Source of the DNA: Nothopassalora personata
Lineage: Eukaryota; Ascomycota; Dothideomycetes; Mycosphaerellales; Mycosphaerellaceae
NCBI GenBank assembly: GCA_033816765.1
Contig: CM066292.1
Coordinates: 3,472,001 to 3,536,000 of the forward strand
Reading direction: 5' to 3'
Length of the DNA stretch: 64,000 nt
Positions 43,194 to 52,918 of the stretch are shown here, one piece after another. A program made the position numbers and the translations under genes. Positions within the stretch are counted from its first letter, which is position 1. The number at the start of each line of letters is the position of its first letter. A model generated the notes under the pieces. That model had not been told where the DNA came from. It saw only the letters and a list, made by a program, of their open reading frames with translations, and made no database searches.

Positions 43194-44593
43194 TATAAAA
43201 CTCCAAAAGGGACGCCCCTCAAGGGAGGGGCTAGGTAGCCAGTTATATATACTTTCACACACCCCCTCAGGTTTGGCAGACGGTTTAACCAAGGTCCTAA
43301 GTCCTCAACAGCACCAGCGGTTTGTGAATCACCTCAATCTGGGGGATCAGCAAACAGGCATACCCTCGCCTCAATAGCTGTGGGGTGCTATTCTCACTTC
43401 ACTTCTGAAATGAACACTTGTAATTCATTTTATCAGGGACTAAGGACACCCTGCCCTTACGATTAGAGAGGACCAAAGGACTTTTAAGAACAAGATGAGG
43501 CCCATAACTCGCAGCAAAGCTCACTTAACGGTCACACGCACCTATGACGCAATAACCTCACATGCTTAGCGCGAATATGGCCTATATCTAATTTCTCAAT
43601 CCCTCTAGCAACCCTCTCATTTACAATCTACTTCGCACCGCCGTCAGTCTCCTCTCTAGGTCGCCTCCTCAGCTCATTCAATCACCCTTCAACCACCACA
43701 TCAGGGTACACCTACACCTCAGAACATCAGAACAAAGGCATCAGAACCTTCAAAATGGACCCCAACTCAGAAGTTCAGACACCCACACCAGCCAATTCAG
43801 GTCCAGCCTTGCCTGAGAACGCGACACCCCCACCAATCACACCAGAAGGCAACGACATACCCCAAAGCTGGGAAACAAGCCCATAATGGACCTCGTTGAC
43901 ATCGAAAACCTTCTCAAGGGACTTAAGGACGATGAATCTAACACCAAGCCAAAGAGAGTTCACCTGAAAAAGAAGTACAGAGAAAAGAAGATTCCTATAA
44001 AAGAGGTATCAGAGGAGAAGCTCAAAGCTCAGTATGAGGCGCACAAGGACTCCAAGCAGAAAGGCCAACTCCGAAACTACGTTTTCAGGTCACTCAAGGC
44101 CCTCTCCAAAGGACGAAAGCCTCGCATCCCTGAATTCAACCTCAGAGAGAAGAATCAGGATTTCGAGCCCATCCTTGGCCTCGTGAAGCAATTTTCAGGC
44201 ATCTGTGACGACCTCAGTGATGATCCTAAGGCACAGATCAACAATCAGGCCCTGGATTGGTATAAGGGAACCCTTCCCGGGCTCATAGCTATAACACTCC
44301 AAAAGAGACGCCCCTCTTGGAGTTTTATAGTTATGAGCCCATAATTTCCGCGCAGCTTTAGCTCAATGGAATTGAGACAAAAGCACCAAAAGCTTCACAC
44401 GTAGAACAAAAACCCATAAAGCCTCACGGTAAAAAGACCCGTAAGACCGCAAACAGGTAGTAGGTCCAGCTTTGGCCGCAAGCTACACTGGGTTCGAATA
44501 CGCTTGTCTGCCAAACCTGAGGGGGTGTGTGAAAGTATATATAACTGGCTACCTAGCCCCTCCCTTGAGGGGCGTCCCTTTTGGAGTTTTATA
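43194..44593. mobile_element. 1.4-kb foldback-like element with perfect 88-bp inverted repeats
   Basis: The first 88 bp (43194-43281, starting TATAAAACTCCAAAAGGGAC) are the exact reverse complement of 44506-44593. A 5-bp duplication CCAAG flanks it (43189-43193, 44594-44598). The interior is a Copia-like puzzle in permuted order: the end of pol (LADGLTKVLSPQQHQRFVN, from about 43265), then an LTR-like non-coding stretch, then a leader and gag (from 43755 and 43886). No transposase. A shorter hairpin relative is embedded at 44279-44340. Confidence 0.75.
43886..44344 (+). pseudogene. Copia-type gag N-terminal fragment
   Basis: Reads MDLVDIENLLKGLKDDESNT, then a Lys-rich stretch with LKKKYREKKIP and further helical segments to WYKGTLPG, where a hairpin sequence cuts it off. 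An alternative ATG at 43755 in another frame runs only to a TAA near 43886. A degraded relative (KLKRLPLKKKYRRKK) lies on the minus strand at 58.6-58.8 kb, which shows this is a repeated gag family. Confidence 0.5.
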
Positions 44594-44744
44594 CCAAGCC
44601 ATCGCACTTTCGGACGACCACGAGCACAGAGACGAGCGGAACGGAGAAGGTGCCACCCAAGACGTAATGCCGCGTTGCAATGCTTATCAGGGCTCGGGTG
44701 GGACAACAGAGCACGATCCAGCGTCTGCCGGGACGGGCATGTAG

Positions 44745-46049
44745 GGCGACGATCGGAGCGAGATGATTGGAATGTCTCAGGATTGATATCGCCCGAAGGA
44801 GCTAGAAGCGTGGTTTTGCATATGAAAAGCTCACTTAATTGCTTGTGTTCTCGGTGAGAAGGTCGAGCGGGCTGCCAAGAGGGCCGGATGATGCAGAATT
44901 GAGTTTCCTTTATCGCCTAAAGATGGTAGGAGACCTGACGGTCTCTCGACGATCACAGATCTTTTTGACAGCAGGTCTACATCGTTCTAATCGTTGACAG
45001 AGAAGACACGCGAAGAGCTAGGACCGGGGCTGACGACTCCCTAAGTTAATCCACCAGTCTTCAATTCCAAGCCTTAGACTACTTATGCTGGAGATATCCA
45101 GAGGTATTGCAAACTGCCGCGCGCATTGCTGCTCTGCTCTGACATTTTGATTCCTCGTACTCATCTTTGTCGAACCTAGCTTTCCTAAGGACCTGTCACC
45201 AAACCTGAATGCTTCCGATTTGCCCTGTTGTTGCTCTCAAGACGGATCTTTGAAGCAGTTTCCACCGATGATCGGTCTATGCACGACCGCCTCCATATCC
45301 CGGGTTCGCCATGGGTCGGACAGTTAATCTTGGTAGAGGCTCCAAGATGATTGACCTGTACTTGGTCGCATTGCTTCGGAGGAGTCTTCGCATTGGCAAC
45401 CTCGCAGAGCTCAACCGAGCCGCCCGTCTCCTGAGTGCACTGGCATCCACGGTAGCGAACAGTGTAGCGGTTCCTTTGGCACATCTATTGGAGTAAGGTT
45501 CAGCGATCTGTCACTTTCAACACAATCGCCACTATGTTCTGACCTTGTAGACAAGCCAAGACAAAGCCTGACTTGGGATATTGATGTAGACTTTTGGAGA
45601 ACCTTGCTGAAGGAATACGTTGATGGATTTCCGCGATGAGCTTGCAGATGATGCAGGACGTATGTATTCACAGGAGTCAAAGCGGCTGCCTACGTTGCCC
45701 GGTAACGTGATGAGAGAGTACTCGCGGCTAGTAGAAGGTGCATCAAGTCCCGCGGACAAGCTACTGCTCAGAGGCTCGGACACGCACCATCTTTGCGTAC
45801 ACGACCTTCGTGTTCTGCATTGTGGCGAGAAAAGAGCGGATCTGCTAGACAGATTGTACCTGCTCACGAGCTCAGACCCTCCCTGCACCCAAGTCCTGTC
45901 AGGAGAGCGGCCCGGGGTACCTATTAGTCTTGGCATTCACAGCCGAGCTCTACGTATCATCCTCTGAACATTATGCAACTTCACGCGCTTTTCAACGCCG
46001 CTCTGAATTGCGGCTGGGAATTCCCATCTGGATACGATCGAAGCGCAGT
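44745..46049. other. No supportable gene
   Basis: A 115-codon plus frame at 45620-45967 (DELADDAGRMYSQESKRLPT) has some protein character and lies just upstream of the kinase pseudogene, but no domain or splice connection was found. Confidence 0.35.
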
Positions 46050-46799
46050 ATGGCCTCGACAGCGCGCATCCTCGGAGGTGGAGCTACGGGAGAAGTATGG
46101 TTAATGCCGGAAGGTTTCGTGGAGAAACGTGCCTGGAGCCACAAGGATGCAAAGGAGGATTTGGAGACGGAGGCGCGAGTGTATAAGCTGCTAGCCGAGA
46201 ATTTTGACGTAAACGAACGATTCCTCCAATTTCTTGACTATAAGCCGGATCTGGGCAAACTCTCTCTAGAGTTCATGGGGTGCGGCACACTGCGAGACTA
46301 TTTGAAAGCACACGCTCAAATCGCGTACAGCCAACGAGCAGCCTGGAGTCGCGAATTGACCTAAGGGTTGGAGATGCTGCTCTCCATCTCCGTTATTCAT
46401 ATAGACCTAACTCCCGCGAACATGCTGCTAAACCTTAACCTAGAACTCAAGATCGCGGACTTCGCCTGCTCGTCTGTTGGCGGATCAAACCCGTCTGGTA
46501 CCGGAAGCGTCAGATTTTATCCTGAAGTAACCGTCACCTTCAAAGATGATATCTTCGCCGCTGGATCGAGTATGTACGAAATATTCACGAACGATAGTCC
46601 GTGCAAAGAGATATGCTCGTCTCAGGTCGTAGAGCTATATTCGATGAATCATTTCCCCGCTCTGTCAGATACGAGTATTGCAGGCACTGAGATGGCGAAC
46701 ATTATTCGAGATTGCTGGATGCGAGGGATAGATTCAGCTGCGCATCTTGCTAAGCAGGTTGAGCAGGCCTCGCGCGACGAGGACGTAAATGGACGATAG
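46050..46799 (+). pseudogene. Protein kinase-like gene, degenerate
   Basis: From the Met at 46050 (MASTARILGGGATGEVWL): Gly-rich loop GGGATGEVW, a candidate lysine in FVEKRAWS, ETEARVYKLL (helix C), LEFMGCGTLRDYL (hinge) and VIHIDLTPANMLL (catalytic loop, Asp and Asn present). The DFG motif is replaced by DFA. One TAA (46362-46364) interrupts SRELT / GLEMLLSISVIH, after which the frame continues to 46799. Related fungal kinase-like proteins are often accessory. Either a pseudogene or a pseudokinase with a recent stop. Confidence 0.6.
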
Positions 46800-47478
46800 G
46801 GTCGTTCGAAGTAGCTGTACACTGAGACGCTTTTGTGGAGAGTAAGAGAACCAGTAACAGACCAAGAGATTCTTTCGAGAGACGTTAGAGCATGGTTTCC
46901 ACCACCAGGCGTCCGACATGGAGCTCGACCTAATTGAACGCCGGTTCCGCGATGCTGCAAATCGCAGTTACTCCCTCGGCCTCCCTTACAATAACCTCAT
47001 TCCATCCGACATCGCACTTGACGCTCTTGAAACCTAATGATCATCGATCGGGGCTCATGCAAGCGATTTGGCGGACTACTTCTCTCGGCTGGAACGCCAG
47101 GATTGATAGAAGTCGACTTCGATCGATGTTTCCAGTTAAGAGCACGGTCTGTCTGCCTTGGAAAGATTCTTAGATCGCATCTCCTAGCATCTGTAACATT
47201 GCGTAGGTCGTACAGGTGGTTCAGATATGCGGGTATATGCTGCCTGTCCTGCCACATGGAAGTCCTGGTCTTGTGACAGGCAATTTGCGACTGCGAAGGG
47301 TCCAGCGGCCCGCGCTTCTAGCCAGAGCTTTTGGCTTGGCAGATAACAGAGCTCTTGGCTGTGTAGATGTGTCTGCTAGCTGGCGCATACATAAATGGCT
47401 CAGCCTCATCGTTTCTCGAGGAGGCATTACCTGGATGCATGGCTTCTATGCTTTACTCTTCTTCCCTTCAGTGCCACC
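46800..47478. other. No gene seen
   Basis: Only short unconvincing frames. Confidence 0.3.
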
Positions 47479-47851
47479 ATGATAACTACTACATTCCCAA
47501 TCCCTCTTGCACCGGCGTCGCGCGACGAGCTCTTCCAACGACATCTTGTTGACCAGATCTTGCTAGCACCGAGCGAGCACAAGCCCATCCTAGACCGTCA
47601 GTGCATATTCTTGGATCATAAAGAGAAGCGTCCTCTGGACGAGATCGTCGACGTTGGTCCAAGTTTCTTTCTACCAGATGATGCCAGTGGACGCGCGGAG
47701 GAGGTTCACGCGATGCCGTGTATCAAGGCGACCTAGCAGATGCTTCGGACACTACGTGCACTTCAACTGTGTCAGCCGAGCCGAATCAGCTGTGGCACGG
47801 TTTTGGGGGCATTTCCGTGAGCTCGCGCAACCTCCTGGATGGGTTCTATGA
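47479..47851 (+). pseudogene. RING-finger-like gene fragment, frameshifted
   Basis: Reads ITTTFPIPLAPASRDELFQR and on to HAMPCIKAT, with a stop near 47734. An overlapping frame supplies CFGHYVHFNCVSRAESAVAR, which resembles the C..H.xxC core of a RING finger. The two halves are in different frames, suggesting a frameshifted remnant. Confidence 0.35.
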
Positions 47852-48211
47852 TATTTTTTCGATATCCTCGCCGCACGTCCACAACCGTAGCAGCCCTCGA
47901 TCCTCGGCTTCCATGACATAGCCGTCGTGGTGCTCAATATCAGCCTTCCGGAGAAGAGTTCGTACGCTCGGCCACAGCAAAAGCAGCTTGTGCGGTACTG
48001 TTCGATGATCCTCGAGATCCACTTTGTGTGGCTGTGGTGCTGTCTTATCATTCGTACAAATATCTTGCTCAGCCTCGGCGGATGTTGGGACGGCATGGTG
48101 TTCATTCTCCGATAGGCGCTGAAAAGAGAGCGCCGGGGGGAAGGCGCTTGGAGAAGAGGCGCGCAGTGTCAGGCGGAACTCTCGCAATGCTGCAGGAATA
48201 GTAACACTAAT

Positions 48212-49367
48212 GCACGGGCGCCGCCAACAGCGTGCGCCGCTCGATGCGGCAAAGCTGCACAGGCCCTACGTTACCGCAAAGCACTCTCCCGCGACTCACC
48301 ACGGCGACCCAACTCCGAGGACGAACTCGAAGCACAATGCCCAACACCCAACGTACACACAAGGACTGAATTCAAGATCGACCTTACCGGCGACTTTATC
48401 GTCCAGGAGCCATGACATTGCCAGTCCTGTTGGTCGAAGACGACGTTGACGATTCCGATCGACTGCCTCTGTGGCTCGACAGTCTCGAGCGCCTGGCAGG
48501 TTCGCCATAATGACGATACCAGTACAGCATGCACGATCAAGGCCTGCGACTCGTGCTGGGCTCGTTGGGTGCGAAGCATTATTCATATTCTCCCTGATCT
48601 CTGGAAAGTCAACTGCATCTGCAACAATGCTCATATTTCAATGGAGAGCCTCAGAACAGTTCTCTCTCCCCAGGATTTCGCAACGTACGTCTGTCAGCAG
48701 TTTCATTGGAAGTACACTGACGTCGCGTAGGATGTGCCATAAGGCTGCTTTGAGAACGGCGAAGAATCTCGAAGGCTGGTTCAGCTGTCCAACCGGATCT
48801 TGCAACTATGGTCACATCCATGATCCAGCGGTAGACGGGCTGAAGTTCTACTGCCAGAATGAAGAATGCTATCAAGTGGCCTGCACCGCCTGTGAAGCGC
48901 CGAGGCACGAGGGCGAATCCTGTGAACAGTTCAGAAGTCGCACCGATATGAGACTCGTACGCATACGTGAGCGAGGTCAAAATCATATCCGAATCCGCAA
49001 TTGTCCTGGCTGCAATCATGGAATTTACAAGACCGAAGGCTGCGACCACATTACGTGCATTTGTGGTCACCAATTTTGTTACGCCTGCGCTAGGCCCTTC
49101 CTCCCTGAAGCCTTTACATCGTCCATCTTGTTGGCTCGGCATCGCGAGTCCTGTCGCCACTACACGTCAGATTTGGGTGGCCATACTATATACGGCATCA
49201 GTCGAAGTCTGTTAGCTGAAGCAGGGATGCGGCTGCGATTCATTGACTCAGAGAAGTCACTCGACATTCGTTTTGACTTTTCAGCACACGACGAGGTTTG
49301 TCAAGTCCTCGAATTGGCTGCTGTCGCAGATCGAAGGAATGTCCGCTTTTCTAGGCTGCAGAATTGA
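48212..49367 (+). pseudogene. RBR-type (RING/IBR) ubiquitin ligase gene with an in-frame TGA
   Basis: Exon 1 ends at 48683, followed by a 47-bp intron (GTACGTCTG...GCGTAG) and exon 2 from 48731 to 49367. In one frame: SEDELEAQCPTPNVHTRTEF, FKIDLTGDFIVQEP, TGA (48413-48415), HCQSCWSKTTLTIPIDCLCG (RING1-like), CDSCWARWVRSI, and after the intron the IBR (FSCPTGSCNYGHIHD, FYCQNEECYQVACTACEAPR) and a final Cys cluster (RIRNCPGCNHGIYKTEGCDH, CICGHQFCYACARPF). The RING2-like CGHxFCYxC is intact. The TGA probably replaced CGA. The first exon's ATG was not found. Function would be ubiquitin transfer. Confidence 0.65.
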
Positions 49368-49499
49368 TTAGGAGTTTCTGAACGTAAGGCCGTGCAATCA
49401 ACAGGTTTTCCCCAAGCGTCGTCCGAGCGCTACTGCGATCTCGTAATCTCAAAACACCACTGCTGCTACTGACTTCTCCATCTACAAGTCACTCTCATA

Positions 49500-49946
49500 G
49501 CGCGGAAGAGGCCACGCAGCGACGACTCTGATGCCCCTGATCCACTGTCGTCAACGCAGTGCACTCGTGCCACCTCTACGGCCCGCCATCCTTGGATGAC
49601 TACCGCCGTCGAAGCCACCAATCGAGAGATCCTCGAGAAGCACTACGAGTCTTGACTGGATCTTGTCAGAGTCACTGAGACTCTGGACGGCCCTCAGTAG
49701 CTACGGGACTGTGCCGAGGCGCGTTGCCGGGACGGAAGAAGCAGCTTCGGAGACGATAAGACCGCGCAGTCGCCGGATGGCGGTGGTGACGAGCAGTATG
49801 ATACGCCGATGACAGAGTACGATGGTGGAGACAAGAAGTCTGGGATACCAGACACACATCGAACTTCATTTGCAAACCTCGCATACAAAGCAATGACCTC
49901 AAGCCTTCCGCACTGGACATCGCGGCGGATACAGAAGAGCAATTGA
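49500..49946 (+). pseudogene. Decayed hydrophilic ORF
   Basis: One frame with TGA (49653-49655) and TAG (49698-49700): KRPRSDDSDAPDPLSSTQCT, VEATNREILEKHYES, then DGRSSFGDDKTAQSPDGGG and FANLAYKAMTSSLPHWTSRR. The start resembles the Lys/Arg-rich, Asp-rich opening of the split ORF at 42803. No domain recognised. Confidence 0.35.
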
Positions 49947-50345
49947 AGCGGTACTTTGGAACAGCATGGAAAGTAAATGCTGCTTGTAGGTCGGCTACGC
50001 TGTTTCTCACGCGAACCTCAGGACTGAGAAACTATCATCAGATTCATGCAGAGAATGCTCTCGTTCGCAGGTATCGACATGCATTGCGGCACATATAAAC
50101 TGCTCTACGTTGTCATCTAGATTTGGTCCTGTTCTGTGCGAGAGCCGTGCAAGCTCGACTGTCACACTTTCCCCTATCCGCCAGCGTAAATCCTCTTAAC
50201 AGATGTCGTGCCAAGTTGCCCACGGACAGCAACGGATCAACAAACTTGGTGTCTGAAAGACATTGCTCGGCCCTCTGCCCGCAGTGGAGCCAAACCTTAT
50301 CAGAGGTGCAAGACAACGCAAGGAGGAAGTCCCTCGCTACCGTCG

Positions 50346-51773
50346 CTATTGCCAAAGGGTACGTCCTGCGCACTCGTGGCGCCGAAAATCTGCAGCGTCT
50401 TTGTAGAGCCTGCGACAGCTACTACAGGTGATCGACGTGCCTCTACCAAGTCGAGGGTAGGCCTCGCGCGTTCGCGCACGTGTGTCCAGTGTTGCATTTG
50501 CCGCGAGTTGAACGTATCGAAATCCCAACTGTGTAACAGCAGCGTATTGGTCTGGCGCGAGAGCAACGACCTTGCCGTCCTTCGCGATGACTCTACGCTC
50601 GTCGATCTTTTCTTCCTCGTCATCTGCCTCCTCTTTTCCTGTCCTTTCTCCCCCATCCCCTTCTTCAGCTTCTTTCTCCTCTTCTTTCTCCTCTTCTTCC
50701 TCCTCTTCCTCCTCTTGCTCCTCTTCCTCCTCGGCCTCAGCATCATCAAGATCATTATACTCATCTTGGATGAGATCATAAAGCCGGGAAGAGGTAACAC
50801 AATGTTTGTTCGGACACATTTGCAGATGCCTGAGCATTGCATTTAAGGACACACACATATATCTGCAGAGCGCGCATTTCTTTTCTATACCGGTAAATTA
50901 CTCTTATGGGGACAATTATGTCGTTTATTACTCCTATAGGGACAATTATGTAAAAATTACTCCTATAGGGACTTATAGGGATGCCAAATTACTGCTATAG
51001 GGACACATTATAGCAGTCGCTCTTTACGACTTCTTTATATACTACTATTATTTAATAATATACTCTACTAGCTTATACGAGCATGTTGAATAACAGTAGT
51101 ACGTTTTAATCCTAACGACTCGTAGTTCGTAGCTTATATAAGTTACGAGTAGGTAAAGAGTAGCTCGGGGAGTAAGAACGACATAACAAGATAGGGCTTA
51201 TCTAAGACATATAATGCGGATATATAGTCGAGAGCCGACATTCGGAGCAACATCGTTATACTATAGTGTATTTAGTATCTATAGAAACAATAGTTAACTA
51301 TGTTATAGGTGCAAAAAATGAAGATTGCTATAATATGTCCCTATAGCAGTAATTTGGCATCCCTATAAGTCCCTATAGGAGTAATTTTTGCATAATAATC
51401 CCTATAGTAGTAATTTCTGACATAATTGTCCCTATGGGAGTAATTCACCGTTTCCTATACCGTGGACCTGCATTCGATGCTGAGAAAGACGATACTTGGT
51501 AGAGAAACTTGCTTCGCATACAGGTCTATTGTTGCTCTTGTACTGGCAAACCAGGGGTATGGCGGGGCGTTCTCCTGATTGATTGTGCTTTTGGCACCCT
51601 CGTCCACGACCATTGCAGACTTGATGACGATCTTGGCAGGTGTCGCAGCTTCCGCTGCTTCTCTTACAGGCGTTGTAGGATTGTCGCGGTACTCTGCGCA
51701 CGCATCTCGAAGTTGATCCATCGCATGGGCGGCCCCTGAGAACACATCGACCGCACTGTAGAGCGGGATCCAT
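50346..51773 (-). pseudogene. Cys-rich/C2H2 protein gene split by a MITE
   Basis: The upstream part starts at the ATG 51773 (MDPALQCGRCVLRGRPCDG) and has several CxxC groups (CGRCVLRGRPC, CDTCQDRHQVC) and a C2H2-like finger ending YRLSQHRMQVHGI. A 560-bp MITE then intervenes (50891-51450). Removing it and one target copy joins the frame as VHGIEKKCALCRY, giving another finger (LRHLQMCPNKHC), a long Glu-rich acidic run, and a last CSSCRRLYKDAADFRRHEC finger before the TAG at 50346. The C-x2-C-x6-C opening resembles the mobile-element proteins in this window. Probably once a nucleic-acid-binding protein, now interrupted. Confidence 0.65.
50891..51450. mobile_element. 560-bp MULE-like MITE with long inverted repeats
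   Basis: Termini CGGT(A/G)AATTACTC followed by repeated units of ATTACTCCTATAGGGACAA. The inverted arms run about 130 bp with scattered changes. Flanks are TTTCTATAC (50882-50890) and TTTCCTATAC (51451-51460), a 9-10 bp target duplication with one indel. Long TIRs plus a 9-bp duplication indicate Mutator-like elements. The centre is AT-rich and non-coding. Confidence 0.8.
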
Positions 51774-51976
51774 GTTGTGCTCTAAGGTGAGTGGGCAGAG
51801 CGGTGCGTATGAGAATGAGGGGATGTAAGTCGGCGGATAGAGGAAAGTGACAGTCGAGCTTGTAGGCACCACTCTGGCGCCGATGAGGATCAAATGCACA
51901 TGGGAACAAGGTCAACGTCCTGTTTTAAGGTATCTGTCCACTTCTGTAGAGCAGCTGATATATGCCGCAATGCATG

Positions 51977-52727
51977 TCAACACCGACGGACGAGAGCCAT
52001 GACACTGATTCTCATGTCGTTAGGCTCGAGACAAACATAGTCTCGCACTAGCCCGAGAATTTTCTCGCGTGCCTTGCCTGGTTCCGAAGGCCCTCTATCC
52101 AGCGGTCCTTTGCGATCTCCATCGAGCTCGAACAGACGGTGCCCGGACTGTACGAAGCAAATGTAGTGCAGATCTACCTCAGCCTCAGCAGTGTCTGGAG
52201 TAGCACTCTGCGACATATCTGAGGCAGCATTGTAGGCCAGTTCTAGTTCCTCTGATCTTTCCAGTACAAGCGCACATTGGTTAGGATCCTTGGACTGGCA
52301 ATCACGTAGTAAAGTGTCGAGGATCGAATCTCGTTCTGCCATTTTTAGCATCAGACCGAGCGTAAATCGCGAAAGGGCATAGCGTACGAATATCATATAC
52401 AGCTTCGCTATTGCAGAGAGCGTGTAGAATAGCATACAGACCGCAAGCGTTGTTAATCGTCTGTCTAAACCACATCACCGGCCCTGACCCAACAAGTCCC
52501 TTGTAATCTTCGAGATTGGAGTCTTCTTCCGCCTTCCGTGACTCGTAGGGCTCAGAGGTGGGCAAAATCAAGACCACTGCAAGCGTAGTCGCGGGCAGCA
52601 CGCTGGCGCAGTCAAGAGACAGCACGTCTTGAAACTCATGATCACCGCTGATACCGAGACGGCGGGTGAGATTGGTGAAAACATCGGGGTTTGATTCTAG
52701 CGGATAATAGTGCTTTCGGTATTCCAT
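51977..52727 (-). CDS. Ubiquitin C-terminal hydrolase (UCH, peptidase C12)
   Basis: Start taken at Met 52727 (MEYRKHYYPLESNPDVFTNL), which puts the catalytic Cys in QTINNACGLYAILHAL at about residue 95, as in the family. Exon 2 carries the catalytic His in VDLHYICFVQ and Asp in LFELDGDRKGPLDRG, and ends at 51977. It releases ubiquitin from small adducts. The intron between CNSEA (donor GTATATG at 52400) and ERDSILDTLL (acceptor candidate GGCAG at 52336) is 65 bp, and canonical joining leaves the frame 1 nt off. So a small indel or an unusual acceptor must be assumed. Confidence 0.75.
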
Positions 52728-52918
52728 TATCTGCGCCGAAAACATGCGAAAGAACGGAGGAACGTAACATCGTTGAGAAAAAGACGGGACAACAGTCTTC
52801 GCTAATAACGTGGCCCTCACGTAAGCACGGTACAGCATTCCTCCGCCAATTCCTGAATTGTTTGCCCGTTCTGAGTCCTTCTAAAGTCTGCGGGCTGTGG
52901 CACATAGGCAGACAGAGT

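Larger units (their letters stand above)
42803..44744 (+). pseudogene. Coiled-coil ORF split by a 1.4-kb insertion
   Basis: ATG at 42803 (MSKRRRESDSMDDDDVKQRP). The frame has a TAA after AAIT (about 42950) and a TAG after LLYDA (about 43097), but continues as a charged coiled coil (KMEAGQLKEQVALL; LNKAQEQQEYWSRELLAHK). At 43193 it is interrupted by the inverted-repeat element. On removing the element and one CCAAG copy the frame carries on as DLHQ then AIALSDDHEHRDERN and stops at 44744. No family recognised. Confidence 0.55.

Noticed and set aside
50572..50781. Ser-rich 69-codon frame
   Set aside because: Shadow of the Glu-rich run in the minus-strand Cys-rich gene.
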